From Luteolibacter sp. (GTDB lineage Bacteria > Verrucomicrobiota > Verrucomicrobiia > Verrucomicrobiales > Akkermansiaceae), in the NCBI GenBank assembly GCA_030696085.1, contig JAUYNL010000022.1, positions 1 through 64,000 on the forward strand: a stretch of DNA of 64,000 nt, in the 5' to 3' direction. The notes below the pieces were generated by a model. It ran no database searches. It was given only the letters and a program-made list of their open reading frames with translations, and had not been told where the DNA came from. The translations under genes and the position numbers were made by a program. Shown piece after piece: positions 35,530-44,169 of the stretch (position 1 is its first letter; every line of letters starts with the position of its first letter).

Positions 35530-36696
35530 TCAATGCTCGCGGCAGAACTGCTCGAAGCGGGTGAGTCCTTCATTGAGAATGTCCAGGGTAGTGCAGTAGC
35601 TCAGGCGGATGCCTTCGTCATAGCCGAACGCGACGCCAGGCACGGTGGCCACCTTGTAGCGCGAGAGCAGTTTGTCGCAGAGGTTCATCGACTTCAGGCC
35701 GGTATTGCCGGTGTAAACGAAGAAGTAGAACGCGCCCTGTGGCTCCACCACGCGGATGTTCTGGATCGCCTTGAGGCGGGAGAATACGAACTGGCGCTTC
35801 ACGTCATATTCGCCGCGCAAATCCTCAATGAACGATTGGTCGCCTTGCAGGGCGGCCAGCGCTCCGTATTGCGAGAAGGTGTTGGCGTTGGAAATCGTGT
35901 GGTTCTGGATCTTGTCGATCGCATCCGCCAGCGGCTTGGGAGCGGCGGTGTAGCCGAGACGCCAACCGGTCATCGAGTATGCCTTGGAGAAGCCGTTGAC
36001 GGTGATGGTGAGATTGTAAAGCTCGTCGCTGAGCGAGGCGATCGAGACATGTTTGGCTTCGCCATAGACGAGTTTTTCGTAAATTTCGTCAGACAGGATG
36101 ACGATGTCCTCCTCCAATGCGATTTCGCCCAAAGCGCGGAGTTCCGCCTCGGTGTAAACGGCTCCGGTCGGGTTGCCGGGGGAATTGATGATGACCATCT
36201 TGGTGGCCGGAGTCATGGCTTCCTCGAATTGCTCGGGAGTCATTTTCCAACCGGTGGATTCCTTGGTTTCCACGATCACCGGCACACCGCCGGCGAGACG
36301 CACCATTTCCGGATAGGAAACCCAGAACGGTGAAGGGATGATCACCTCGTCACCTTCTTCGATCACCGCGAGGATCGCGTTGAAACAGGCCATCTTGGCA
36401 CCTCCGGTCACGCAGATCTGGTTGGCCGCGTAGGTGAGCTTGTTGTCGCTGAGGAACTTGGCCGAAAGTGCTTCGCGCAGTTCCGGAATGCCGCCGGCGG
36501 GCGTGTATTTCGTTTTTCCTTCGAGTAGCGCCTTGATGGCGGCCTGCTTGATGAATTCCGGTGTGTCCACTTCGGGTTCGCCGCCGGCGAGGGCGTAAAC
36601 CTCCTCGCCCTTGGCGATCATGGCTTTGGCCTGCGCGGTGACGGCAAGGGTGAGTGACGGGGAAACCTTGGCAATACGGGATGAGATGCTGTCCAT
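35530..36696 (-). CDS. Aspartate/aromatic-type aminotransferase (class I, subgroup Ib)
   Basis: PLP enzyme exchanging amino groups between aspartate (or a related amino acid) and 2-oxoglutarate. The 526-codon track frame is too long; ATG at 36696 (MDSISSRIAKVSPSLTLAVTAQAKAM) gives 388 residues, the normal length. Signatures: LAGGEPEVDTPEFIK, YTPAGGIPELREALS, INSPGNPTGAVYTEAEL, SDEIYEKLVYGE and the PLP-lysine motif NGFSKAYSMTGWRLGYT. The sequence resembles the thermophilic AspAT (Ib) subgroup, where prephenate transamination is also known. It has its own terminator downstream. Confidence 0.92.
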   Translation of the reverse strand: MDSISSRIAKVSPSLTLAVTAQAKAMIAKGEEVYALAGGEPEVDTPEFIKQAAIKALLEGKTKYTPAGGIPELREALSAKFLSDNKLTYAANQICVTGGAKMACFNAILAVIEEGDEVIIPSPFWVSYPEMVRLAGGVPVIVETKESTGWKMTPEQFEEAMTPATKMVIINSPGNPTGAVYTEAELRALGEIALEEDIVILSDEIYEKLVYGEAKHVSIASLSDELYNLTITVNGFSKAYSMTGWRLGYTAAPKPLADAIDKIQNHTISNANTFSQYGALAALQGDQSFIEDLRGEYDVKRQFVFSRLKAIQNIRVVEPQGAFYFFVYTGNTGLKSMNLCDKLLSRYKVATVPGVAFGYDEGIRLSYCTTLDILNEGLTRFEQFCREH

Positions 36697-36827
36697 TTGA
36701 GCTCGCGAATAAGGATTATGTCCGCCCGGCCGAGGGGAACGAAGGATTCGCGCACCCATCCGGTTGAGGGGGGCGCTTTTGTGGGGCCTGCCCCAGAACG
36801 TGGCAAGCGAAATGCACCGCGAGCGCT

Positions 36828-37262
36828 TCACCCGTTCGGGTGGCCGAGGACCTCGACCTTGACGGGGGCGACTCCGCGCTGACGGAAGCCGAGACGCTCG
36901 GCGCAACCGATGGTCAGGTCGATGACGCGTCCGCGGATGAAGGGTCCGCGGTCGTTGATGGTTACGATTTCGGATTTGCCGTTCGATTGGTTGGTCACGC
37001 GCACCTTGGTGCCCATGGGCAGGGTCTTGTGGGCGGCGGTGGCACCCTGGTCGCTGAGACGCTGGCCGCTGGCGGTACGGGTGCCGCGATTGGTGCGGAT
37101 GGAATACCACGAGGCTTTTCCGTGTTCGACGGATTGCACCGCGTATTGCGGATCATCGTGGTTTTTTTTGGGGTTGGCTTGGCCGGTTGTGGCGCAACCG
37201 GGCAGCATCATGACGCCGGCGACTGCCAGGGCCACGGATTTGAAGTTCCGGGTCATGTTCAT
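36828..37262 (-). CDS. rlpA: RlpA-like septal-ring lytic transglycosylase lipoprotein
   Basis: Outer-membrane lipoprotein with a double-psi beta-barrel domain; RlpA enzymes cleave denuded glycan strands at the septum. Starting at 37262 (MNMTRNFKSVALAVAGVMMLPGCATT) gives 144 residues with a lipobox LPGC. The DPBB domain shows GKASWYSIRTNRGTRTASGQRLS, AAHKTLPMGTKVRVTNQSNGKSEIVTINDRGPF and GRVIDLTIGCAERLGF, with the catalytic Asp of NDRGPF. A SPOR domain, found in longer RlpA proteins, is missing, so the protein is short. The stop at 36828 is 131 bases before the aminotransferase start. Confidence 0.88.
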   Translation of the reverse strand: MNMTRNFKSVALAVAGVMMLPGCATTGQANPKKNHDDPQYAVQSVEHGKASWYSIRTNRGTRTASGQRLSDQGATAAHKTLPMGTKVRVTNQSNGKSEIVTINDRGPFIRGRVIDLTIGCAERLGFRQRGVAPVKVEVLGHPNG

Positions 37263-37369
37263 CGTGTTTGGTCGTTGGTTCAACCGACCGCCACATGGGT
37301 GCGACAGCCAAGTCATGGCCAATTATCGCCACCAGGCAGCAGGGGCAAGCAAAACCTTCCTACCCCGGA

Positions 37370-37398
37370 TTGACTACAAATCCTATGTTTTATATGGA
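37370..37398 (+). promoter_or_regulatory. Candidate promoter for the unrecognised 224-residue protein
   Basis: TTGACT at 37370-37375, 17-base spacer, TATGGA at 37393-37398, inside an AT-rich stretch (37365-37440) that stands out against GC-rich surroundings. It would give a leader of about 70 bases before ATG 37474. The -10 is only a fair match. Confidence 0.4.
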
Positions 37399-37473
37399 TT
37401 GCAGGCGATCTTCTTAACTTTTATTGATATTTTTCTGGCCATTTGAGTCCCGATTTTGCTACGGCTGAGGGCG

Positions 37474-38148
37474 ATGCTAGAGCACTGGATGCCCACCTGC
37501 CGGAGTCGATTCACGCGATCAGACTTCGATTTTGTGGCGTCGGTGTTGGCACCGGACGGGACGCGTTGTCACTTGGAGAAGCTGTGGCAGGACCCGGACG
37601 GGATGCGTGAGATGCTGGATCTGAGGGAGCTGTTCAATTGTGTGATTGAATCGCCGGCGGCGATCCGCATCACACCAAGGTTTTATTTTTACATGTTGGT
37701 GAGGCATGCGTTTCTCCAATCCGGATTGAGCGATGTCGAGTTGGCGGATTACGTGGCCGGGGTTTTGGCCAAGCGGGTCTGCACGGAGCTTGCCGACCCG
37801 CTACAGGATGTGACGTGCGGTTTCACCCATGCGGCGGAGTTCATCTCGTTCATTTCGTCGTCCACCGGGAGAATGCGCTTTCATTTGCAGGTGGCGGCCG
37901 GCAATCAGTTTCTGGTGCTCACGGGCATGTATCCGGATTTCCTCAAGCGCCGGAGCGCGATGGGCCATGGCCCAGGTCTGGAGTTTTACGAGGCCTTCGC
38001 CCAACGCTCTTTTCTCGAAGCTGCGGATAGCGGAACCGCTGCCGGAGTGGCATCGCGGCATCTGTTCGGCAGCCTGGCCGAGGCCATGCCCACGGCCCGC
38101 CGCACCCTCAACCGGGTGGCGGAAGAGTTTGTCTTTCTGGGAGATTGA
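37474..38148 (+). CDS. Unrecognised protein of 224 residues
   Basis: I do not recognise this family. The track starts at TTG 37456; ATG at 37474 (MLEHWMPTCRSRFTRSD) is preferred. The protein has no signal peptide and no clear membrane helix. It is mixed helical, with several aromatic and charged segments (HLEKLWQDPDGMREMLDLRELFNCVI, PRFYFYMLVRHAFLQSGLSDVELADYVAGVLAKRV, MRFHLQVAAGNQFLVLTGMYPDFLKRR). Coding is supported by the absence of a better frame, its AT-rich promoter region and normal composition. It is divergent from rlpA and followed by uxaC. It could be a lineage-specific cytoplasmic protein. Confidence 0.75.
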   Translation: MLEHWMPTCRSRFTRSDFDFVASVLAPDGTRCHLEKLWQDPDGMREMLDLRELFNCVIESPAAIRITPRFYFYMLVRHAFLQSGLSDVELADYVAGVLAKRVCTELADPLQDVTCGFTHAAEFISFISSSTGRMRFHLQVAAGNQFLVLTGMYPDFLKRRSAMGHGPGLEFYEAFAQRSFLEAADSGTAAGVASRHLFGSLAEAMPTARRTLNRVAEEFVFLGD

Positions 38149-38248
38149 TGCCGCATTCCGTGTCCGTACCGGAGGTTTCCTATAAAATCCAGGGCGAAGG
38201 AATTTCCCGCTTGGAACACCGGGGCTGACGGGTTGTGATGCTAGCGCC

Positions 38249-39652
38249 ATGGCTTACCTCGACGAAAACTTCCTGCTCCATTCACCCACGGCACGCCGCC
38301 TTTTCCATGAGGTGGCCTGCAACCAACCGATCATCGACTACCATTGCCACCTCTCGCCCCGCGAGATCGCCACCAACCACCGTTGGGCGGATCTTTCGGA
38401 GATCTGGCTCGGCGGAGATCATTACAAGTGGCGGCTGATGCGGGCCAACGGCGTGGATGAGGACCTGATCACCGGGGATTCCACCCCGCGCGAGAAATTC
38501 CAGGCCTGGGCGGAAACCGTGCCCTTCACACTGCGCAATCCGATCCACCATTGGACCCACATCGAGCTGCGGCGCTACTTCGGCATCGATCTGATGCTCA
38601 GTGCGGACACTGCGGACGAAGTCTGGGAACAGGCCAATGCAAAACTCGCCGAGCCGGACTTTTGCGTGCACGGCATTTTGAAAAAGTTCGATGTGCGCGT
38701 GGTGGGCACGACCGACGATCCGGCGGACCCGCTCGACGACCACGCGGCCATCGCCGCCTCGGATCTGGTCACGGTGGTCGCGCCGACATTCCGGCCGGAC
38801 AAGGCTTTTCTCGTCGATCAACCGGAGTTGCTCGCGCCGTGGCTGGCGAAACTGGAGGCGATATCCGGCATCTCCATCGCGCACTTGTCCGATCTGCTAG
38901 CCGCCTTGCAGAAGCGCCACGATGATTTCCACGAGGCGGGCGGCAGGCTCTCGGATCACGGGCTGGAACGCATGCCGGCCCTGCATTGCACGGATGAGGA
39001 AGCCTCTATGATTTTCGAGAACGCGCGTGCCGGCAATGCCGCAACGGCTGAGGAACGGGAAAAGTTTTCGTTCTATCTGATGGTGTTTCTCGGCCAGCTC
39101 GATGCGGCGAAAGGCTGGACCAAGCAGCTCCACCTCGGGGCTTTCCGCAACACCAACACCCGCATGACCCGCCTCCTGGGGCCGGACTCGGGTTTCGACA
39201 CCATCGGCGACACCCGCCAGGGCGCGGCACTCGTCACCTACCTCGATGCCCTTGCCCGCGATGGAGCGATGCCGAAAATCGTGATCTATAACCTCAATCC
39301 GGCCGATAACTACCTGTTTGCCTGCCTCACCGGCGCGTTCCAGGACGGCACCTTCCCGGGCAAGATCCAGTTCGGCTCCGGCTGGTGGTTCCTCGATCAG
39401 AAAAACGGCATGGAACTTCAGCTAGACGCGCTCTCGGCCACCGGCCTGCTCTCGCGCTTCGTCGGCATGCTCACCGATTCGCGCTCTTTCCTGTCCTTCC
39501 CGCGTCACGAGTATTTCCGGCGGATCCTCTGCAACCTGATCGGTTCCGAGGCGGACCGCGGCGAGCTGCCGGACGACTTTGAAGCGCTGTCCGGGCTGAT
39601 TCGCGCGATCTGTTTTGGAAATGCCAGGCGGCATTTCGGTTTCAAAGTGTGA
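38249..39652 (+). CDS. uxaC: Glucuronate isomerase
   Basis: Isomerises D-glucuronate to fructuronate (and galacturonate to tagaturonate) at the entry of uronic-acid degradation. The 467-residue chain shows the family's N-terminus (FLLHSPTARRLFHEVACNQPIIDYHCHLSPREI with the YHCHL metal-binding His pair), FGIDLMLSADTADEVWEQAN, VRVVGTTDDPADPLDDHA, QLHLGAFRNTNTRMTRLLGPDSGFDTIGD, GMLTDSRSFLSFPRHEYFRRILCNLIG. Length fits. No uxuA, uxaB or kdgK genes follow; the gene ends 6 bases before a convergent neighbour. Confidence 0.95.
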   Translation: MAYLDENFLLHSPTARRLFHEVACNQPIIDYHCHLSPREIATNHRWADLSEIWLGGDHYKWRLMRANGVDEDLITGDSTPREKFQAWAETVPFTLRNPIHHWTHIELRRYFGIDLMLSADTADEVWEQANAKLAEPDFCVHGILKKFDVRVVGTTDDPADPLDDHAAIAASDLVTVVAPTFRPDKAFLVDQPELLAPWLAKLEAISGISIAHLSDLLAALQKRHDDFHEAGGRLSDHGLERMPALHCTDEEASMIFENARAGNAATAEEREKFSFYLMVFLGQLDAAKGWTKQLHLGAFRNTNTRMTRLLGPDSGFDTIGDTRQGAALVTYLDALARDGAMPKIVIYNLNPADNYLFACLTGAFQDGTFPGKIQFGSGWWFLDQKNGMELQLDALSATGLLSRFVGMLTDSRSFLSFPRHEYFRRILCNLIGSEADRGELPDDFEALSGLIRAICFGNARRHFGFKV

Positions 39653-39658
39653 CGGACT

Positions 39659-40549
39659 TCACTTTCCGGCGAGTTTCGCCAGCATCGCGGCATCGACTAC
39701 AAAGTTGGCGGAACCGAAGGGTTTCACCGCCCCGCCCTCGGCGATCTGATGTTCGAAAGCCTTGATCGGCTGCACGCCGGGGGTTTCGGACATCAGGTAA
39801 ACGCGGATGGTCATGGCCTCCGTGCCGGTGCCGCCATCGAGCTTTTTGGTGGCGAACTGCACCTCGTTGGGGCCATCCACCGCGCCGCCGATGACGATTT
39901 CCGCCTCCTTGGCGTTGGCGAAACGATGGTGGCTGATCTTGTTCACCTGCACCCGCACCTCGCGGCCGGGGCAGAAAACATAGACCTTGGCGATGGTCTT
40001 GGCCGGCCGGGCCTCGACCGGAGTGGGTGGAATCACGCCGGAGGGCTGGGCCTCGGGCGTTTCCTCCAGATACTTGAGGCTGCCGGCGGCGAGTTCCTTG
40101 CGCACTTCCGGCAACGCCGCCAAATTCACAAAATCCGCGCGGTCATAGAGCCAGCCCGCGCCGCCGCGGATGAATGAAAGCACCAGCAGGTTGTCGGTCG
40201 GATCGCCGCCGATTCCGAAGTCGATTTTCCCGAAATACGATGCCTTGGCAGTGGGGCCGTTCTGTTTCGCCGTGAGGAACTTGAGGCCGCCGATGGCGGG
40301 CGGCGGGGCTGGCAGATCGAACACGGCAGCCGGAAACGCGCGCTTTTCGGAGACGATGCGGTTCTTCACCTCCATCCGGCGGTGCGCGGCGGTGACCCGC
40401 TGCCAGGTGGCCGGATCACGGCGCATGATGGCATCGCGCCATGCATGGTAGCTGCTTTCAAGCGCGGGCCGCAGCTCCTCCCCGGCACTCGCCAGGGTCG
40501 CCGCGCTTAGGGTAATGGCACAAATCATGCGGATCATGCGCGAAACCAT
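39659..40549 (-). CDS. Unrecognised secreted protein
   Basis: 296-residue protein of no family I recognise. The N-terminus (MVSRMIRMICAITLSAATLASAGEELRP) looks like a signal peptide cleaved near ASA-GE, so it is probably periplasmic. After it come a helical segment (SSYHAWRDAIMRRDPATWQRVTAAHRRMEVKN, reminiscent of NTF2-like or DUF4440 helices) and a C-terminal beta-rich part (RPAKTIAKVYVFCPGREVRVQVNKISHHRF, AEIVIGGAVDGPNEVQFATKKLDG, MTIRVYLMSETPGV). The gene is divergent from the alpha/beta-hydrolase and convergent with uxaC. ATGs at 40537 and 40528 are alternative starts. Confidence 0.75.
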   Translation of the reverse strand: MVSRMIRMICAITLSAATLASAGEELRPALESSYHAWRDAIMRRDPATWQRVTAAHRRMEVKNRIVSEKRAFPAAVFDLPAPPPAIGGLKFLTAKQNGPTAKASYFGKIDFGIGGDPTDNLLVLSFIRGGAGWLYDRADFVNLAALPEVRKELAAGSLKYLEETPEAQPSGVIPPTPVEARPAKTIAKVYVFCPGREVRVQVNKISHHRFANAKEAEIVIGGAVDGPNEVQFATKKLDGGTGTEAMTIRVYLMSETPGVQPIKAFEHQIAEGGAVKPFGSANFVVDAAMLAKLAGK

Positions 40550-40625
40550 TGGACAAGACGGTCGCTTTCACAACAAACAAATCGCGCGCCACACGCGGAA
40601 ATCCCCCCCCAGCGCAATCCCCCTT

Positions 40626-41483
40626 ATGAGCAGCATTTTGCAACGAGTGGCCCCCATCGGCGAGGCGCGTGACCGGGAAATCCTCAAGGATGCGGCCACT
40701 TATATCTATCAGGAACGACCGCAGGGACCTGTGCAGGCCCATCTATTCCTCCCGGAAAAACTCACGGCATCGCCCCCGCGCGCGCTCATCGTTTTTTTTC
40801 ATGGTGGTTTCTGGGATTCCCCCACTCCCACGCAATTTGTGCCCCACTGCCTGCATTTCGCCAGCCGCGGCGCGGTGGCCGTGGCCGCGGAAACCCGCAC
40901 CGGCGCGCGCCATGGCACAGGCCCTCTGGAAGCCATCGATGACGCACGCGACCTGATCCGCTGGCTGCGCCACAATGCCGATACCTTCAATCTGAACCCC
41001 GACCGCTTCATCATTGGCGGCGCTGGCGGCGGAGCTCTACTCGCCCTGCTCACCGCGCTGCCCAAGCCCAAGGCAATGCCGCCGGTGGATGGACTCGATT
41101 GCCGCCCGCAGGCGCTCATCCTCTTCAGCGCCCTGGTCAACAGCGCGATCAAGAGCCAGGCCTTCAACCGTTTCCCGGACGCGAGGACGGCCAAGCGCCT
41201 GAGCCCTTCCTCACTGGTGCGCCGCAAGCTGCCACCGATGATCTTTTTCCATGGAAAAAACGACCGCATCACGCCCTTCGACGAAATCGAGCGCTTCCGC
41301 CGCCGGGCCCGCTTCTGGGGCAATCACTGCGAACTGGTGGACTTCGAACGCGCCGACCACAGCTTTTTTAACTTCAACGTGAGCCACAAGAATTTTGAGC
41401 TTACCATAGATGCCGCCGATCGCTTCCTTGTTGAAAAAGGCCTGTTGCCGCCCAATGAGTCGACGGACCCGCCATGGCCTTGA
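40626..41483 (+). CDS. Alpha/beta-hydrolase-fold protein lacking the nucleophile serine
   Basis: 285 residues from ATG 40626 (MSSILQRVAPIGEARDREI); the track start at 40515 would run into the divergent gene's start. It resembles hormone-sensitive-lipase-type hydrolases: oxyanion motif FFHGGFWDSP, RDLIRWLRHNADTFNLNPDRF before the nucleophile elbow, FHGKNDRITPFDEIERF carrying the acid residue, and ADHSFFNF carrying the catalytic His. The elbow, GxSxG in active enzymes (often GDSAGG), reads GGAGGG with Ala133 at the nucleophile place (codon GCT). So it is probably inactive as a serine hydrolase, or it works differently. Function not known. Confidence 0.85.
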   Translation: MSSILQRVAPIGEARDREILKDAATYIYQERPQGPVQAHLFLPEKLTASPPRALIVFFHGGFWDSPTPTQFVPHCLHFASRGAVAVAAETRTGARHGTGPLEAIDDARDLIRWLRHNADTFNLNPDRFIIGGAGGGALLALLTALPKPKAMPPVDGLDCRPQALILFSALVNSAIKSQAFNRFPDARTAKRLSPSSLVRRKLPPMIFFHGKNDRITPFDEIERFRRRARFWGNHCELVDFERADHSFFNFNVSHKNFELTIDAADRFLVEKGLLPPNESTDPPWP

Positions 41484-41868
41484 ACACTCACCTCGCGACC
41501 ACCGACCTGACATGTTAATAATACCAATGATTCCAAAATAGTAAGGACATTATTATTTCAACAACTGGGCCGTCGTCATCCCGTAGGCGAATGAGATGAA
41601 GGACGCCGCCCCTTTCCTCGAATAGTTATCCGCCGTCATGGACGTTGGAATTACCCATTGAAGGCGAGGTTTTCCGGGGTGGGCAGCTGGTGCTGTTTGA
41701 CGCCGCTCTGGGTGGCGGGCTCTGCTTCGGGATGTGGTCACCAGAACCAACCTCACAGCCACAGGCAATCCATGCTCGCAAATGGAATGACCGTGAAATG
41801 ATGATGCCGATGAGAATATTTTAAGCTTGAAATCAGCGGCAGTCCGTATAGCCAACTATCCCACGGTC
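41484..41868. other. Non-coding stretch with an AT-rich island
   Basis: 385 bases without a gene I can support. 41510-41560 is unusually AT-rich for this window (TTAATAATACC ... ACATTATTATTTC) and includes a weak inverted TAATAAT/ATTATTA pair. The minus-strand ORF 41553-41855 has no recognisable fold and is not called. The island may contain the promoter for the DUF3300 gene or be the scar of a lost gene. Confidence 0.4.
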
Positions 41869-43173
41869 ATGAAAGAACGATCCATTCGATTCAAATATTT
41901 GAGCCAACCCTTCTGCGGCGCACTCGCCATCCTGTGGTTGATTTCACTCGCCCCGTCCTCGTCGGTCCTGCTTGGCCAGCAGGAAACGGCATTTCCGGGT
42001 GCCGTCACCTCGCCAACGCAGGAAGCATGGCGGCTTCCCGCAGACCAACTGGATTCCCTCGTCGCACCGATCGCTCTCTATCCTGATCCGTTGCTGAGCC
42101 AGACTCTGGTCGCTTCCACATATCCATTGGAAATTATCCAACTCCAGCAATGGATGGAGCGGAACAAGGATTTGAAAGACCAGGCACTGGCGGACGCCGT
42201 GCAGAAGCAGCCCTGGGATCCGAGCATTCAGGCCATGGTCGCGGTTCCTGACGTGATCGAGCGCCTCGCCGGCAACATCCAATGGACGACGGAACTGGGG
42301 AACGCGTTCCTCGCACAACCGGAGGACGTCATGGACGCCGTTCAGCGCATGCGGACGAAAGCACAGGGGACGAATGTTTTGGTGAGTAACACCCAGCAGA
42401 CAGTGGGAACCGAAGTGGTCGAAGGCGAAAAAGTAATCGTCATCCAGCAAGCAGATCCGGAAGTGATTTACGTCCCATCCTACGATCCGGTGGTCGTTTA
42501 CGGCGCTCCGGTGTATCCTTATCCATCCTATGTCTATCCAGGCTATGTGCCGGGAACGGGACTCGCCTTTGGCATGGGAATCGCCTTGGGAGCCGCGTGG
42601 GGGAATGGCTGGGGATACAACTGCGGCTGGCACGGCGGTGATGTCGATATCAACGTCAACAACAACTACATCCGGAATTCCGGCAATTTCAACAACATGA
42701 ATGGCGGCAAATGGGCCCACCAACCCGCACATCGTGGCGGCACTCCATATGGACGCGGCGGCATCAATGGTGTCGGCGGCGGAAGCCGCCCTGGAGGTAT
42801 CGGCGGTGCAGGCAGGCCCGGCGGCGTAGGCGGACCCGGAGGTGTCGGCGGTGCAGGTAGGCCCGGCGGAGCAGGCGGACCCGGCGGCATTAGTGGACCC
42901 GGTGGCGGTGGAACACGGCCAAGCACCAAGCCCGCCACCCGGCCCAGCACCAAGCCCGCCAGTCGTCCCAGCAGCAGCAGCATCGGTGGCCGTAGCGTTT
43001 CATCCGGTGCCAACTCCAGCAGAAGCGCCTTCGGAGGAAGTGGATCCAGCGGAAGCGCCGCTCGCTCCAGCAGCTCAAGGGGCAGCAGCAGCAGAAGCTC
43101 AGGGGGCGGCAGCCGAGGCGGCGGCAGCCGAGGCGGCGGCGGTGGTGGTCGAGGCGGCGGTGGCCGTCGATAA
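41869..43173 (+). CDS. DUF3300 domain-containing secreted protein
   Basis: 434 residues from ATG 41869 (MKERSIRFKYLSQPFCGALAILWLISLAPSSSVLLGQ), a signal-peptide-like start. The DUF3300 domain is clear at about 55-240: LDSLVAPIALYPDPLLSQTLVASTYPLEIIQLQQWMERN, DPSIQAMVAVPDVIERLAGNIQWTTELGNAF, DAVQRMR and VIYVPSYDPVVVYG. Its biochemical role is unknown in the family. A region rich in Gly, Tyr and Asn follows, then a low-complexity tail of GGPGG/GGAGRPGG repeats, TRPSTKPA repeats, Ser-rich blocks and a Gly/Arg end. The DUF2950 gene follows within 52 bases; these two families commonly sit side by side in Gram-negative genomes. Confidence 0.9.
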   Translation: MKERSIRFKYLSQPFCGALAILWLISLAPSSSVLLGQQETAFPGAVTSPTQEAWRLPADQLDSLVAPIALYPDPLLSQTLVASTYPLEIIQLQQWMERNKDLKDQALADAVQKQPWDPSIQAMVAVPDVIERLAGNIQWTTELGNAFLAQPEDVMDAVQRMRTKAQGTNVLVSNTQQTVGTEVVEGEKVIVIQQADPEVIYVPSYDPVVVYGAPVYPYPSYVYPGYVPGTGLAFGMGIALGAAWGNGWGYNCGWHGGDVDINVNNNYIRNSGNFNNMNGGKWAHQPAHRGGTPYGRGGINGVGGGSRPGGIGGAGRPGGVGGPGGVGGAGRPGGAGGPGGISGPGGGGTRPSTKPATRPSTKPASRPSSSSIGGRSVSSGANSSRSAFGGSGSSGSAARSSSSRGSSSRSSGGGSRGGGSRGGGGGGRGGGGRR

Positions 43174-43224
43174 TGTCATGCACCAATCTTTGGAAGCTCC
43201 TCAACGAAAACAAATTTCATTAGT

Positions 43225-44169
43225 ATGAAAACTTCGAATCATTCATTCCCGGCGCTCCTGGCATCAAGCCTTCTCTGCGTCATCGCACAGGCGGCACCTG
43301 AAGTTGCCGCCATACCCGCACAGAAAAAATTTGATACGCCCCAGCAGGCGGCGGACAGCCTGATTCAGGCGGCAGCCTCCTTCCAGGTGCCCGCGCTCAA
43401 AGAGATCCTCGGGCCGGATAGTGAGGACATCGTCGCCTCGGAAGATCCCGTGATGGACAAGGCTCGGGCGGTCGAGTTTGCCGAAAAGGCAAAGGAAAAA
43501 CTATCGGTTGAAATCGACCCGAAGAATCCGGAAACAGCCAAGCTTTCTGTGGGTGAAGATGCCTTCCCGCTGCCGATTCCCATCGTCAAAAAGGACGGCA
43601 AATGGTCCTTCGATACCGCAGCCGCACGCGAGGAAATCCTGAACCGGCGCATCGGTGCCAACGAGTTGGACGCCATCACGATCTGCCGTGGCTACGTAGA
43701 GGCACAGCATGAATACGCCGCCTCCAAACACGATGGAGCGATCGTCCATCAATATGCCCAACGCACCATCAGCACTCCTGGTAAACAGGATGGGCTGGCA
43801 TGGAAGAACGCGGATGGCGAATGGGAAGGGCCGGTGGGTGAGGAAATCGCAAAGGCTCTGGAGCAAGGCTACTCGGAGCAGAGCAAGCCTCAACCCTATC
43901 ACGGTTACATTTTCAAGGTGCTCAAGGGTCAAGGACCCGCCGCACCCCTTGGCGAGATCGATTTCGTCATCAAGGGTGCCATGATCGGTGGTTTCGCACT
44001 CGCCGCCGCCCCCGCCGAATACCAAGTCACCGGCGTGAAAACCTTCATCGTCAGCCATACAGGAATCGTTTACGAAAAGGATCTCGGCCCGGACACTCTC
44101 GAAGCATTCCAGAAAATGGAACTCTTCAACCCCGACGAATCATGGTCAGCGACTGATGACGAGTGGTGA
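43225..44169 (+). CDS. DUF2950 family secreted protein
   Basis: 314-residue protein with an N-terminal signal sequence (NHSFPALLASSLLCVIAQAAPEV). DUF2950 hallmarks: KKFDTPQQAADSLIQAAASFQVPALKEILGPD at the N-terminus, KDGKWSFDTAAAREEILNRRIGANELDAI, YVEAQHEYAASKHDG, DGLAWKNADGEWEGPVG, PYHGYIFKVLKGQG, and the end PAEYQVTGVKTFIVSHTGIVYEKDLG. The function of the family is unknown. It lies directly behind the DUF3300 gene, presumably in one operon. No clear terminator was seen before the convergent gene at 44321. Confidence 0.9.
   Translation: MKTSNHSFPALLASSLLCVIAQAAPEVAAIPAQKKFDTPQQAADSLIQAAASFQVPALKEILGPDSEDIVASEDPVMDKARAVEFAEKAKEKLSVEIDPKNPETAKLSVGEDAFPLPIPIVKKDGKWSFDTAAAREEILNRRIGANELDAITICRGYVEAQHEYAASKHDGAIVHQYAQRTISTPGKQDGLAWKNADGEWEGPVGEEIAKALEQGYSEQSKPQPYHGYIFKVLKGQGPAAPLGEIDFVIKGAMIGGFALAAAPAEYQVTGVKTFIVSHTGIVYEKDLGPDTLEAFQKMELFNPDESWSATDDEW

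Noticed and set aside
41553-41855. 100-codon minus-strand ORF in the gap before the DUF3300 gene
   Set aside because: No recognisable domain and no good start; the SRKGAASFISFAYGMTTAQLLK end looks protein-like but could not be tied to any family.
42780-43172. Gly/Pro/Ser repeats in the DUF3300 gene as a CRISPR-like or satellite repeat
   Set aside because: Repeats are in-frame codon repeats of a low-complexity protein tail with no fixed spacer; not a CRISPR array.
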